NCBI RefSeq assembly: GCF_019444005.1
Contig: NZ_CP049304.1
Coordinates: 1,488,001 to 1,552,000, forward strand
Length of the DNA: 64,000 bases
Direction of reading: 5' to 3'
Source: Liquorilactobacillus nagelii DSM 13675
GTDB lineage: Bacteria; Bacillota; Bacilli; Lactobacillales; Lactobacillaceae
Shown piece by piece: positions 18,050-28,667 of the stretch. The notes beneath the pieces were generated by a model. The model had not been told where the DNA came from. It did no database searches and was given only the letters and a program-made list of their open reading frames with translations. Position 1 is the first letter of the stretch; each line of letters opens with the position of its first letter. The position numbers and the translations under genes were made by a program.

Positions 18050-19882
18050 TTACTTTTTCAAGTGATAACTGTAAGTTGAAACAATAATATTTTCACGTGA
18101 ATTTAAAACCGCACGTAATCGCAGACTAGTCTGATTATGCAAAATATTCTGCCAAGGTTTGCGTGGAACAAATTGTGGAACTAAGACAGTTGTCGAATAA
18201 TTTTTTTTGGCTGAATCTTTAGCAATTACATCACAAAAGCGCAATACTGGACCGGCAACTGAACGATATGAAGAATGTAAGTCAACAAAACGTACGTCAG
18301 GAAATGAATCCTTGAATTCCTTAGCTGTTTCGTGTTCTTTTTTGGGATTAGTATCAAATGAAACATGCATAGCTATTACATAATCACCAATTGAACGTGC
18401 ATAATTGATTGCACCAGTTGTAACATGAGTTACTGAACTAACTAAAACAATAACTGTAGCACCGGAGTAATCATGTAATTGTGCCTGTTCATTATTTAAT
18501 CGTAACTGGGACGCTACCATTGTATAATGAGCATGAATTTTGTAAAATCCAGCTAATAAAACCAACATAATAATTAAGTACGGCCAAACATTGGAAAAAT
18601 GCAACCAAAATAAGAAGACAACTAAAGCTAACGAAATAGCTGCTCCCAAAAGATTAACTAATGAATTGAGCACCCAATTGTGCCCGCGTTCACGTAACCA
18701 ATGAATAATCATCCCAGATTGTGACAAAGTAAATGGAACAAAAACCCCAACTGCATACAATGGTATCAATAAACTTGTTTGCCCATGGAAAATAAGGATC
18801 AATACAATTGCACCGACAGCTAACGAAATAACCCCATTAGAGTAAGCTAAACGGTCTCCTTTATCCATATACATATGCGGCATAAATTTATCCTTGGCAA
18901 GATTATACGCTAAAATTGGAAAAGCAGAAAAACCGGTATTCGCTGCAACCGCTAAAATTAACGCCGTTGAAAATTGCAATAAGTAGTAGAAAATCCCCTT
19001 ACCAAAAACTGCTGAACCAATTTGAGACAAAACCGTTTCATCCGGATTCGGCATTACACCCAAATAATAACTCAGAAAAGTAACTCCAATTAAAAACATT
19101 CCTAATAAAGCTGCCATAATCGCCAAGGTATTTGCTGCATTCTTTCGACGTGGTTTTCTAAAATTTGGTACCGCATTACTAATGGCCTCAACACCTGTTA
19201 AGGAAGATGAACCTGCAGAAAAAGCCCTTAAAAATAAAATCAACGTCATCCCCGGGACAGCACTACCAACCGGTGCTGCTGCATGATAAGTTAATTTACC
19301 CGTAGCAATGTTGAATAGTCCCCAGCCTAACATTCCCAGTAAAACGATAACAAAAGTGTAAACTGGCAAGGTTAGAAACGAAGCAGAATCTTTCATGCCC
19401 CGTAAATTCAAAGTCATAATAAACAAAACGATAAAAATGGCAATTCCGATACTGTATGGACGCAACAATGGAATTGCCGAAGTAATTGCCTCTGTTCCAG
19501 ATGTCACTGAAACAGCTACAGTCAGCATGTAATCAACTAGTAAAGATCCTCCGGCAATTAAACCAATTGAAGTACCCCAGTTCTTAGTTGCAACAACATA
19601 GGCGCCCCCACCAGAAGGATAAGCATTAATAATTTGCCGGTACGACATTGTAATTGCAAACAATAAAATCAACACAATGCCCACAGCTGGCAAAGCATAC
19701 CAAGTTGCTGCTGCAGATAGAACAAATAAAACCGTTGTAATCTGTTCAGTCCCATATGCTACTGAAGACAGCGCATCCGAAGATAATAAAGCCAATGCTT
19801 TAAATTTTGTCAGCGATTGGCCACCCGCATCAGTTGTTTTAAGAGGTCTTCCAATTAGTAACCGTTTTAAATAACGCCACAT
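18050..19882 (-). CDS. kimA: KimA-type high-affinity potassium importer (APC superfamily)
   Basis: A 610-residue protein, the size of B. subtilis KimA (YdaO), with about 12 membrane helices and a C-terminal cytosolic domain. Many recognisable KimA stretches are present: LSSDALSSVAYGTEQI, SYRQIINAYPSGGGAYVV, AGGSLLVDYMLTVAVS, SSLTGVEAISNAVPNFR, AANTGFSAFPILAYNLAKD, LIPLYAVGVFVPFTLSQSG. KimA imports K+ with protons and is inhibited by cyclic di-AMP binding. Start ATG 19882 follows a GGAGA site. A c-di-AMP receptor (darA) lies elsewhere in this window, which suits the same signalling network. Confidence 0.88.
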   Translation of the reverse strand: MWRYLKRLLIGRPLKTTDAGGQSLTKFKALALLSSDALSSVAYGTEQITTVLFVLSAAATWYALPAVGIVLILLFAITMSYRQIINAYPSGGGAYVVATKNWGTSIGLIAGGSLLVDYMLTVAVSVTSGTEAITSAIPLLRPYSIGIAIFIVLFIMTLNLRGMKDSASFLTLPVYTFVIVLLGMLGWGLFNIATGKLTYHAAAPVGSAVPGMTLILFLRAFSAGSSSLTGVEAISNAVPNFRKPRRKNAANTLAIMAALLGMFLIGVTFLSYYLGVMPNPDETVLSQIGSAVFGKGIFYYLLQFSTALILAVAANTGFSAFPILAYNLAKDKFMPHMYMDKGDRLAYSNGVISLAVGAIVLILIFHGQTSLLIPLYAVGVFVPFTLSQSGMIIHWLRERGHNWVLNSLVNLLGAAISLALVVFLFWLHFSNVWPYLIIMLVLLAGFYKIHAHYTMVASQLRLNNEQAQLHDYSGATVIVLVSSVTHVTTGAINYARSIGDYVIAMHVSFDTNPKKEHETAKEFKDSFPDVRFVDLHSSYRSVAGPVLRFCDVIAKDSAKKNYSTTVLVPQFVPRKPWQNILHNQTSLRLRAVLNSRENIIVSTYSYHLKK

Positions 19883-20475
19883 TTCTATTTCTCCTTTGAC
19901 GCAATTAATCAAGACTACAAATTTACAAACCAATAACTTGTAAATAGTTGTTTTTACGTCTTTATCAATCTATCATATTTTTAGAAAGCCTGCAGCTTTC
20001 GCTGTTTCGTATTTTACTTTACTCAACATTATAACTCTTTTTAAATCTGACAATGATTTCAATATCATGACATAAAAAAACCGATTAAGCAAGTCAAAAA
20101 AGATAAGAGCTGTAGTAAAACTTAAAAGTTTTACTACAGCTCTATCATATATTAATGTCTAATTAACAGACATTCATTCCCAAAGATTCGGAAATTGTGA
20201 AAATTGCACCTAAAACAATTTGCTTAGATACAGTGACTGCATAATTACTAAGCCCCTAGAGTCCATATGTTGCCTGACAGACTAAATATTTACAACAAGG
20301 CTATAACATATAATTACTTTACTTCTTAATTCATCAGCAACAAACAAATTATGGTTTTTGATAAGGATTGTCGAAACGGAGTATTAAGAAGTTTTGGTAT
20401 CCAATTACCTAATTAAAATCAGAAAACTTATATCCTAACTTTCCTTAAAAATAATTGTTTTCTAAACCAGTTGGT
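19883..20475. other. 593-bp gap between kimA and groEL
   Basis: No intact gene. On the minus strand it holds, from groEL towards kimA: about 330 bases with only short interrupted frames, a strong hairpin terminator (separate entry), a TATAAT -10 (20033-20028) that may serve kimA, and a leader of about 145 bases with a GAAAGC/GCTTTC hairpin near 19984-20000. I looked for the ydaO-type c-di-AMP riboswitch that precedes kimA in B. subtilis and saw no match to its conserved segments. A stop-broken frame near 20159-20250 may be a decayed gene. Confidence 0.5.
20096..20143 (-). terminator. Strong 18-bp hairpin terminator between groEL and kimA
   Basis: Bases 20106-20123 pair perfectly with 20126-20143 (18 bp, AA loop); on the minus strand TATC and six T follow. 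It is the only good terminator downstream of groEL, though more than 330 bases away from its stop. Confidence 0.75.
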
Positions 20476-22113
<1,638 letters not shown>

Positions 22114-22165
22114 TCATCATCAAAATTTAAATAAAAACAATTTTTTGAATCATATTAAAATTAAA

Positions 22166-22450
22166 CTATTCAACGATAGCAACAATATCCTTTTCGTGCA
22201 CAACCAAATATTGCTTACTTTCATATTTAACTTCAGTGCCTGCATATTTGTCAAAGATAACCAAATCATTTGGCTTAACCGACAAAGCTACCTTTTCTCC
22301 GTTATCCAGTACACGACCATCGCCTACTGCAACAATTTTGCCAGTTTGTGGTTTTTCCTGAGCATTACTTGCTAGGACAATTCCACCGACTGTCTTTTCC
22401 TCATCTTTTTGAACTTCTAAAATAACGCGATCTCCTAAAGGTTTAAGCAC
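22166..22450 (-). CDS. groES: 10-kDa co-chaperonin GroES
   Basis: 94 residues from the GTG at 22450 ([12 protein letters not shown]), the position where GroES proteins begin. The in-frame TTG 15 bases upstream forms part of the GGAGGG ribosome site, so it is not the start. The mobile loop region [17 protein letters not shown] and the C-terminal strand are present. Co-transcribed with groEL. Confidence 0.96.
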   Translation of the reverse strand: MLKPLGDRVILEVQKDEEKTVGGIVLASNAQEKPQTGKIVAVGDGRVLDNGEKVALSVKPNDLVIFDKYAGTEVKYESKQYLVVHEKDIVAIVE

Positions 22451-22478
22451 TCTGTATCCCTCCAATATTAGTTATGTT

Positions 22479-22505
22479 TTAGCACTCAGTATCTCTAAGT
22501 GCTAA
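22479..22505. promoter_or_regulatory. CIRCE operator (HrcA repressor site)
   Basis: Inverted repeat TTAGCACTC-N9-AAGTGCTAA (plus strand), differing in one base from the CIRCE consensus. It lies between the groESL promoter and groES start, so HrcA represses the operon until heat stress. Confidence 0.95.
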
Positions 22506-22516
22506 CCACAGTTATT

Positions 22517-22545
22517 ACTATAATCAATTTGTGCTTTAATTGCAA
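22517..22545 (-). promoter_or_regulatory. groESL promoter
   Basis: Minus strand -35 TTGCAA (22545-22540), 17-base spacer, -10 TATAGT (22522-22517). The transcript start falls at the edge of the CIRCE element. Confidence 0.75.
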
Positions 22546-22584
22546 GTGATTTATCACTCGAACATTGCAACTGCTAAATTATGG

Positions 22585-22590
22585 TATAAT
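22585..22590 (+). promoter_or_regulatory. Extended -10 promoter for the CPBP protease gene
   Basis: ATGGTATAAT (hexamer 22585-22590) with a TGn extension, 33 bases before the ATG. The -35 is poor. It is divergent from the groESL promoter. Confidence 0.5.
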
Positions 22591-22623
22591 GACCAAAGTA
22601 ATTCAGCTAAGGAGGGCCGTTTA

Positions 22624-23259
22624 ATGGCGTTGAAAAAAAATTCCATGTGGCTATTAATTAGCTACCTAATCGTTTCAATCTGCTCAACAATTATCGATCA
22701 TTACTTTAGAACTAGTTCCAGCCTTTACTATTTATTAACTATTATCGGTGTAACGGGAAGCATTGCAATGTATTTTATCAATCGGCAATTTGCAACTTAT
22801 CAAAATTGGTTAGAAAAAAAATCAGTTTCGCAGCAGCAAAACTTAATCTTAGGTTTTGGTGGAGCCGTTCTTCTTTTAGCCACTCAACAACTTTGTTTTT
22901 GGTTAGAAAACTTAATTCTGCACCAAACTGATGCTTCACAAAACACAGCTGCTATGCTAGCTATTATCAAACATTACCCGATTTATTTATTATATGTGCT
23001 CATTGCTGCTCCAATTATGGAAGAATTAGTATTTCGTAAAGTGCTTTTTGGTAATTTAGTGACCCTCACCAGTCCTTTTATAGCTGGTATTATCTCATGC
23101 CTGCTTTTTAGTATTGTCCATGCTGATGGTCATTTTCTTACTTATGCAGCTATTGGTGGAATGTTATGCTGGATTTATGCCAAAAGTGGTCGAGTACAAA
23201 CTTCGATGATTGCTCACATGGTGATGAACTTAATAATTGTCATGCTTAGTTTCAAATAA
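22624..23259 (+). CDS. CPBP (Abi/CAAX) family intramembrane protease, YdiL-like
   Basis: 211 residues, with about six membrane helices. The catalytic motifs of the family are present: EELVFRK (EExxxR), FSIVHADGH (FxxxH) and a distal HMVMN. Start ATG 22624 follows an AAGGAGG site. In B. subtilis the equivalent gene ydiL also neighbours groESL; relatives include S. aureus MroQ, which acts in peptide signalling. The substrate here is unknown. Confidence 0.85.
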   Translation: MALKKNSMWLLISYLIVSICSTIIDHYFRTSSSLYYLLTIIGVTGSIAMYFINRQFATYQNWLEKKSVSQQQNLILGFGGAVLLLATQQLCFWLENLILHQTDASQNTAAMLAIIKHYPIYLLYVLIAAPIMEELVFRKVLFGNLVTLTSPFIAGIISCLLFSIVHADGHFLTYAAIGGMLCWIYAKSGRVQTSMIAHMVMNLIIVMLSFK

Positions 23260-23290
23260 AAAAGCAGTCCGCTCACTTGCGGCTGCTTTG
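23259..23290. terminator. Bidirectional terminator between the CPBP gene and rex
   Basis: AAAGCAGTCCGC (23261-23272) pairs with GCGGCTGCTTT (23279-23289), one wobble, 6-base loop. A or T runs on both sides suit termination of the two convergent genes. Confidence 0.8.
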
Positions 23291-23295
23291 ACTAA

Positions 23296-23946
23296 TTAGG
23301 CATCATTTTCCTTATGTGAGCCAAATTTATCTAAGAAATAAATTAAGGTCTGCAATTCATTGGTTAGATCAACATTTTGAACACGAACAGTACTTGGAAC
23401 TGTAATTCTTAATGGCGTAAAATTCAAAATTCCCTTAACACCAACTTCTACCAACTCATTAGTAGCTTCTTGAGCAACTGGTGCTGGTACTGTCAAAATA
23501 ACAATTTCAATTTGCTGAACCGTAAGCTGTTCTTTCATATCATCCATATGATAAACTGGAACGCCGCTTTGAATTGTACCAGTGATATCTTCATTGATGT
23601 CGAAAGCTGCACTGATACGCACATTGTTGCTCTGGTGAAAATTATAATTTAACAATGCATGACCCAAATTGCCAACGCCAATTAGAGCTACATTGGTTAA
23701 CTTATCTTGCTTTAAAGTTTTCCGAAAAAAGGCCAACAGACTTTCAACATCGTACCCATAGCCCCGCTTTCCAAGAGCACCAAAATACGAAAAGTCGCGC
23801 CGAATTGTTGCAGAATCAACCTTAACTGCATCAGCTAATTCGGTTGAAGATACACGCTGTTTACCCGCATCTGACAAAAAATGCAGGTAACGATAATAAA
23901 TCGGCAATCGTTTAGCCGTTGCATGTGGAATTTTATTACTTGCCAT
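23296..23946 (-). CDS. rex: Redox-sensing transcriptional repressor Rex
   Basis: 216 residues. The N-terminal winged helix ([39 protein letters not shown]) binds DNA; the Rossmann domain with [14 protein letters not shown] binds NADH/NAD+. Rex derepresses fermentation and anaerobic genes when NADH rises. Neighbours match the B. subtilis ydi region. An inverted repeat upstream (separate entry) may be a control site. Confidence 0.95.
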   Translation of the reverse strand: MASNKIPHATAKRLPIYYRYLHFLSDAGKQRVSSTELADAVKVDSATIRRDFSYFGALGKRGYGYDVESLLAFFRKTLKQDKLTNVALIGVGNLGHALLNYNFHQSNNVRISAAFDINEDITGTIQSGVPVYHMDDMKEQLTVQQIEIVILTVPAPVAQEATNELVEVGVKGILNFTPLRITVPSTVRVQNVDLTNELQTLIYFLDKFGSHKENDA

Positions 23947-23986
23947 AATTTTTCTCCTTTCAAGAGATTAATGATTTTTTTGATAA

Positions 23987-24009
23987 ATTTAACAACTGTC
24001 TTGTTAAAT
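23987..24009. promoter_or_regulatory. 9-bp inverted repeat upstream of rex, possible operator
   Basis: ATTTAACAA (23987-23995) and TTGTTAAAT (24001-24009) form a perfect palindrome with a 5-base centre, 41 bases before the rex ATG. It is not followed by a T tract, so it is not a terminator. The half sites resemble the TTGTTAA form of Rex boxes but in the opposite orientation, so Rex autoregulation is only a guess. Confidence 0.35.
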
Positions 24010-24181
24010 AAAAAAGCTCAACCACCATTTTTCACAATTTACAAAACAAAGTATTGTTTATTTTTTCCTTAACTATGCTACACTAATTTTGTTTCGTATG
24101 CAATCAGAAGACTAGCTTTTTTTAATAATTCACAAGCTTTTAGAAACCAGCTTCACAAATTACTCTGAGGAAGTGATTTAA

Positions 24182-26134
24182 TTGATTTTACTACAAGTCC
24201 AACACGTTGCTCGACTGTTTGGAGCAGATGTCCTTTTTAAAAATATTGATTTAGACATCCAAGAAAATTCACGAATTGCCTTGGTTGGCCGAAATGGTGT
24301 TGGCAAATCAACTTTATTAAAAATAATAATGGACCAACAACCAGCGGATCAAGGCCAAATAACGCGCGCAAAAAATTTGACAATTGGTTATCTTGCTCAA
24401 GATACCGGTTTAGTCTCAGCTAACACAATTTATGAAGAAATGTTAACTGTTTTTGAGCCCTTACGAAAAATGGAAGAAAAGATTCACCAACTTGAAAACA
24501 AAATCGCTAGTGATTCACAGAAAGTTAATTCAAAAGAATATCAACGTTTGTTGGCACAATACGATCAAATGCAACACGATTTTAAGGAAAATAACGGCTA
24601 TGGCTATCAAGCAGAAATTCGTTCAGTCTTACATGGATTTAAATTTGATGAAAAAGATTATCAGCAAAAAATTAATAGCCTTTCTGGCGGGCAAAAAACT
24701 CGATTGGCTTTAGCAAAGCTTTTATTGGAAAAAAGAGACTTGCTAATTCTCGATGAACCAACCAACCATCTGGATATTGAGACACTCAATTGGTTGGAAA
24801 ATTATCTTCAAGGATATACTGGCGCTTTATTGCTAGTTTCTCATGATCGCTATTTTCTTGATAAAATTGCGCAAGATGTCTATGAATTAACTCCAACGGC
24901 TGCTATCCATTATAGCGGAAACTATTCGGCTTATATCAAAAAAAAGCAATTGCGCTTACAGCTGCAGCAAAAAGCCTATGAAAAGCAACAAGAGAAAATT
25001 GACAAATTAGAAGATTTCGTCAAAAAAAATATCGTCCGAGCTTCAACCACTAAACGCGCCCAAAGTCGTCGTAAACAATTAGAAAAAATTGAGCGTCTAG
25101 ATAAGCCTCAAGGTCAACAACAAGGGCCACACTTTGCTTTTACTGCTGAACACCCAAGTGGCAATATCGTCTTGAATGTCAATGAGGCTTATATTGGTTA
25201 CCAAAATCACGCAATTGCTGGCCCGATTAATATTGAGCTTCGACGAAACCAAATTATGGCAATTGTCGGTCCTAATGGGATCGGAAAATCGACTTTTCTA
25301 AAAAGTATTCTAGGGAAAATTCCATTTATTTCTGGGAGCAGTCAATTTGGAGCACAAGTTGATGTTGGTTATTATGATCAAGAATTACATAACCTAACTC
25401 CTAACAAAAGTGTTTTAAATGAGGTCTGGGATGATCATCCGACCATGCCAGAAAAAGACATTCGCTCGATTTTGGGAAGCTTTTTATTTCGCGGTTCCGA
25501 TGTTGCTAAGATTGTTAGCCAGCTGTCTGGCGGTGAAAAAGCTCGTTTGTTGTTAACTAAGCTTGCTCTGAACCACCATAATTTTATTTTGTTTGACGAG
25601 CCAACAAACCACTTAGACATTGAAAGCAAAGAAGTCCTTGAACAAGCATTACTTAAATTTGATGGTACAGTTCTATTTGTTTCTCATGATCGATACTTTA
25701 TCAACAAAGTTGCCTCTCAGGTTATTGAACTTAGTGAACAAGGAAGTCAACTATTCTTAGGCGATTATGATTATTACCTAACCAAAAAAGCCGAGCAGCA
25801 TTTACTAGCTGAAGAAATAAAAGCAGATGAGTCTCAAAACCTAGCGAAGAAAAGCTCTCAAACTTCAACATCTGCAACTAATTATCAGCAAAACAAAAAA
25901 CTGCAGCGAGAAAAGAGAAAATTAGAACGTGACGTTGCGAAGCTTGAAAAGCAACTAGAAGACTTAGATGTTATCGCTAACTCGATTCAACAGGCAATGT
26001 CAGCACCTGAAAACTATACTGATCCAACCAAAATCAAACAACTGCAAGAACAATTAACTGAGAATCAACAACAACAACAACAAACTGAAACAGAGTGGGA
26101 AACCACGGCTGCTAAACTCGAAAAGTTTGAATAA
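24182..26134 (+). CDS. ABC-F family ATPase, YdiF-like
   Basis: 650 residues, no membrane segments, two ABC domains (Walker A GRNGVGKST and GPNGIGKST; signatures LSGGQKTRL and LSGGEKARL), the interdomain linker near residues 245-310, and a C-terminal coiled coil rich in Gln and Glu. ABC-F proteins work on the ribosome, relieving stalled translation. Size, the C-terminal coil and the location beside rex match B. subtilis YdiF. A TTG start (24182) follows GAGGAAGTGA; a -10 TACACT with TGC extension lies near 24077. This is the last core gene before the island. Confidence 0.9.
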   Translation: MILLQVQHVARLFGADVLFKNIDLDIQENSRIALVGRNGVGKSTLLKIIMDQQPADQGQITRAKNLTIGYLAQDTGLVSANTIYEEMLTVFEPLRKMEEKIHQLENKIASDSQKVNSKEYQRLLAQYDQMQHDFKENNGYGYQAEIRSVLHGFKFDEKDYQQKINSLSGGQKTRLALAKLLLEKRDLLILDEPTNHLDIETLNWLENYLQGYTGALLLVSHDRYFLDKIAQDVYELTPTAAIHYSGNYSAYIKKKQLRLQLQQKAYEKQQEKIDKLEDFVKKNIVRASTTKRAQSRRKQLEKIERLDKPQGQQQGPHFAFTAEHPSGNIVLNVNEAYIGYQNHAIAGPINIELRRNQIMAIVGPNGIGKSTFLKSILGKIPFISGSSQFGAQVDVGYYDQELHNLTPNKSVLNEVWDDHPTMPEKDIRSILGSFLFRGSDVAKIVSQLSGGEKARLLLTKLALNHHNFILFDEPTNHLDIESKEVLEQALLKFDGTVLFVSHDRYFINKVASQVIELSEQGSQLFLGDYDYYLTKKAEQHLLAEEIKADESQNLAKKSSQTSTSATNYQQNKKLQREKRKLERDVAKLEKQLEDLDVIANSIQQAMSAPENYTDPTKIKQLQEQLTENQQQQQQTETEWETTAAKLEKFE

Positions 26135-26175
26135 TAAAGAAAAGATGCTGAAAAAAACTATTAACCAGTCAATTA

Positions 26176-26232
26176 GCAGAAGGCGAGTCATCCGACCTCT
26201 CATACCATCGCCGTATATGGCGGTTCAATAAC
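26176..26232 (-). ncRNA. Group II intron 3' ribozyme remnant (domain V-VI region)
   Basis: On the minus strand the stretch TTGAACCGCC-ATATACGGCG-ATGGTATGAGAGGTCGG resembles the conserved 3' end of bacterial group II introns (GAACCGCC, TACGG, then TGAGAGG-CGG). It lies downstream of a reverse-transcriptase fragment on the same strand, which supports the call. The middle of domain V is altered, so it is probably inactive. Confidence 0.55.
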
Positions 26233-26249
26233 CTAAGCACTCTGAATTT

Positions 26250-26293
26250 GCTGGAGAGTTTTGGACATATTTGTCAGTCCAAGGCTCTCCAGC
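26250..26293. repeat. Strong hairpin in the intron remnant
   Basis: GCTGGAGAG (26250-26258) pairs with CTCTCCAGC (26285-26293) and inner TTGGAC with GTCCAA. On the plus strand four T follow, so it could end the ABC-F transcript; it may instead be part of the intron. Confidence 0.5.
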
Positions 26294-26313
26294 TTTTCAT
26301 TCGTAGTTGTATT

Positions 26314-26610
26314 TCAATACACTTGTGTGGGCTGTATACCAAGAACATTTATGACCCCACTAACTAGCTTCAATAACCATGGATCCTGAACATACTGACT
26401 AATAAATTTCATCCTTAGATCATGATTGACTGTATCGAAGTAAGCCTTTAAATCAAGGTAAATCACTTGCCGAATGGCATCATGAGCACTTCGATGTGGT
26501 CGAAAACTGAAGCTACTATCTGAAAATACTTGCTCGAAAATGAGGGTTAGAACTTGGAACACACCATCGAGATCCTTATGCATTAGCCTGATTGAGATTA
26601 TTACGGTCAA
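26314..26610 (-). pseudogene. Group II intron reverse transcriptase/maturase fragment
   Basis: 98 codons with clear maturase pieces: VLTLIFEQVFSDSSFSFRPH and RSAHDAIRQV, then YLDLKAYFDTVNHD. Residues normally found between AIRQV and YLDLKAYFDTVNHD are missing, which indicates an internal deletion, and the catalytic YADD box and the X/thumb domain are absent. The 5' side joins directly to an IS110 fragment near 26625. It is a dead remnant. Confidence 0.8.
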
Positions 26611-27125
26611 CCCACTACTATTACTTCAGCTGACTTCTGATCAATTTCCAAGAGCGCTAATTTAACAGTATCTGAACGGTCCGTTTTCTGTCTTCTCAAC
26701 CCTGCCATGCGAATTGATGACTCCAAAAGATTTATTTCAAGGTAATTCATTCCTTCATCAATGAAAAAGCGAGTCAGAACTCTAGAATAAATACCAGTTG
26801 TTTCAAATACTGCCATGGCTGGCACATCGCTCGTAATTATCGGCCTGAGCTTCGCCAATCCAGACTCAATCTAAAATTTCTTAACAACCGTATGATCGTG
26901 TAAAAGAGCACAACTACTTTTTCCACGACTTACGTCAATAGCCAAAACGTGTACTTTATCACCTTCCATATATTTTGAGGCAGCAACTTCGTAGATTCGT
27001 TCATTTTCTATATTTGATCTCAAGGATCCATATCCTAAATCTAACTGTTCACTACGTGTTGTTGGGCCAATTTGAAACTCGTAATTGATATTCCACTAGT
27101 ATTGACGACCTCAACCTTAATTTAA
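26607..27125 (-). pseudogene. Truncated IS110-family element (copy 1)
   Basis: DNA from about 26634 to 27080 is closely similar to the start of the second copy at 29540-30000. It encodes the N-terminal DEDD part of the transposase (AVFETTGIYSRVL, RRQKTDRSD) but has a deletion and an in-frame TAG near 26875 and is cut at 26630 by the intron remnant. The outer end, to about 27125, shares 'TGACGACCTCAACC' and the following bases with 33571-33594, which marks the element's terminus. Unlike copy 2, this copy keeps an uninterrupted upstream non-coding end. Confidence 0.85.
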
Positions 27126-27143
27126 GTGGGTCTATACTTTCTG

Positions 27144-28547
27144 ATATTGGTGGAACATAAAAGCCAGTATCAGTTTTTTTATTTTATACGTTAAAGGACA
27201 TGGCATCCTATGATACGATTTAAGTGACTAAACCCAATCGAAAGAAGGAAAAACCATGTCCCAATTAAATTTTATCGCACGCTTACTCGAAATAAAAGAC
27301 TCAAATATCAATTTTTTTAAAGTTGAGGACCTTAGAACGGTTAGATCTGGCGTTATTTATCATTTCAAGGCGATCTATGCTCGCCTTAGCTATCAACTTT
27401 CTCATTGCCTTCACTGTGGTTTTGCATCGCTGATTAAAAATGGTACTACTTTGACAAAACTCCGTTTGCCGACACTCAATGGCCCAATGATTTTATTGTA
27501 TCTGCGAAAACAACGTTATTTTTGTAAATCTTGTCAGACTACTTGTGGTGCCAACACTCCAATCGTTGAAAAGAATCATTCTCTTACCAGAGGTCTCAAA
27601 TCTGCTGTTGTTAAATTAGCCAAACAATCACTCCCTGTTACGACGATTGCCAAACTAGTCGGGATCTCTCCTAGTTCAGTTACACGGATTTTATATCATG
27701 ATTTTCAAAGACCTCAGCGCCTAGCCAAACTTCCTGAACATCTTTGTTTTGACGAATTCAAATCAGTTGCCAGATCGTATTCATTTATTGCCATCGATGC
27801 CAAAAAACACAATTTGATCTCAATTCTTGATGACCGCTTGTCTAAAAATATTTGTGCTTACTTTGAAAATCGCTATTCTCTAGAGGAACGTTCAGCTGTC
27901 AAATCGGTTGTCATTGATTTAAATGCCAATTACCAGCTTTTCATCAGACGACTTTTCCCGCATGCTAAAATCATTATTGATCGCTTTCACATTGTTCAAT
28001 TGGTAAATCGGGCTTTCGATCAGCTTAGGGTTACAATTTTAAAGCAACAAAGCGATAAGCATAGTCGGATTTACAAAGCTTTAAAAATCAATTGGCGTTT
28101 GTTTCATCAAGATACTGAAAAAATCAATCGTTCAAAAACACAATACTTCAGAGGGCTTAACGAATATATGACGCAACAGAACCTGATTGATTTAGGGCTT
28201 AGTACTAATTCAAAGCTTAAATACACCTATGAAACAGCTCATCAAATCCAAGAAGCAATTAAAAAACAAGATTCAAAAAAGCTCAGACAAGTTTTAACTA
28301 ATTACCAAAAACAACAATCTCCAATGGATACTTCAATTACAACCCTAAAGAAAAATCTAAAATATATTTCAAATAGCTGTGAATCATCACTTTCCAATGG
28401 ACCTATCGAAGGAATCAATCGTAAAATCAAAGCACTTAAACGGATCTGTTACGGATTCAAAAACATGGATCATTTTTATGCCAGAACTCTTTTAATTGTA
28501 AAATAAAGAAGCCCCCTATTCAGAGGACTTCATGGCTTCACCAATAC
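27144..28547 (+). mobile_element. ISL3-family insertion sequence
   Basis: About 1.4 kb bounded by imperfect inverted ends starting TATTGGTG (left from 27144, right ending 28547). It carries one intact transposase gene. It sits between the two IS110 copies. I see no matching 8-bp target duplication, so the flanks may have recombined. The exact ends are approximate. Confidence 0.65.
27256..28506 (+). CDS. ISL3-family transposase, apparently intact
   Basis: 416 residues. Order of parts: N-terminal zinc ribbon (CLHCGFA and CKSCQTTCG), a helix-turn-helix (TTIAKLVGISPSSVTRIL), then a DDE transposase domain with the aspartates in CFDEFKS and IIIDRFHIVQL and the glutamate in NGPIEGINRKIKALKR. Full family length and no frame break. 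ATG start with an AGAAGGA site. It is the only element in the left cluster besides IS66 and IS3 that looks able to move. Confidence 0.92.
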   Translation: MSQLNFIARLLEIKDSNINFFKVEDLRTVRSGVIYHFKAIYARLSYQLSHCLHCGFASLIKNGTTLTKLRLPTLNGPMILLYLRKQRYFCKSCQTTCGANTPIVEKNHSLTRGLKSAVVKLAKQSLPVTTIAKLVGISPSSVTRILYHDFQRPQRLAKLPEHLCFDEFKSVARSYSFIAIDAKKHNLISILDDRLSKNICAYFENRYSLEERSAVKSVVIDLNANYQLFIRRLFPHAKIIIDRFHIVQLVNRAFDQLRVTILKQQSDKHSRIYKALKINWRLFHQDTEKINRSKTQYFRGLNEYMTQQNLIDLGLSTNSKLKYTYETAHQIQEAIKKQDSKKLRQVLTNYQKQQSPMDTSITTLKKNLKYISNSCESSLSNGPIEGINRKIKALKRICYGFKNMDHFYARTLLIVK

Positions 28548-28667
28548 GATTTCTAATATGATGTCAAGTATCAACTCATTTAAAAAAGAGTACGCTAAAC
28601 AGTGATAGCTTTTTGACAGAAAAAAGCTGTCATAAATATCAACTGTACTAGTATTTAAATAGTCAGC
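28548..28667. other. Non-coding 3' flank of IS110 copy 2
   Basis: 120 bases between the ISL3 right end and the IS110 stop. A short AGCTTTTT/AAAAAAGCT hairpin lies near 28600. It probably holds the downstream terminus of the IS110 element. I see no gene. Confidence 0.4.

Noticed and set aside
20351..20416. 21-codon plus-strand frame MVFDKDCRNG...
   Set aside because: No ribosome site, no promoter and no recognisable similarity; chance length.
27144..28547. 8-bp target duplication around the ISL3 element
   Set aside because: Flanking octamers do not match at any plausible end position, so none is claimed.
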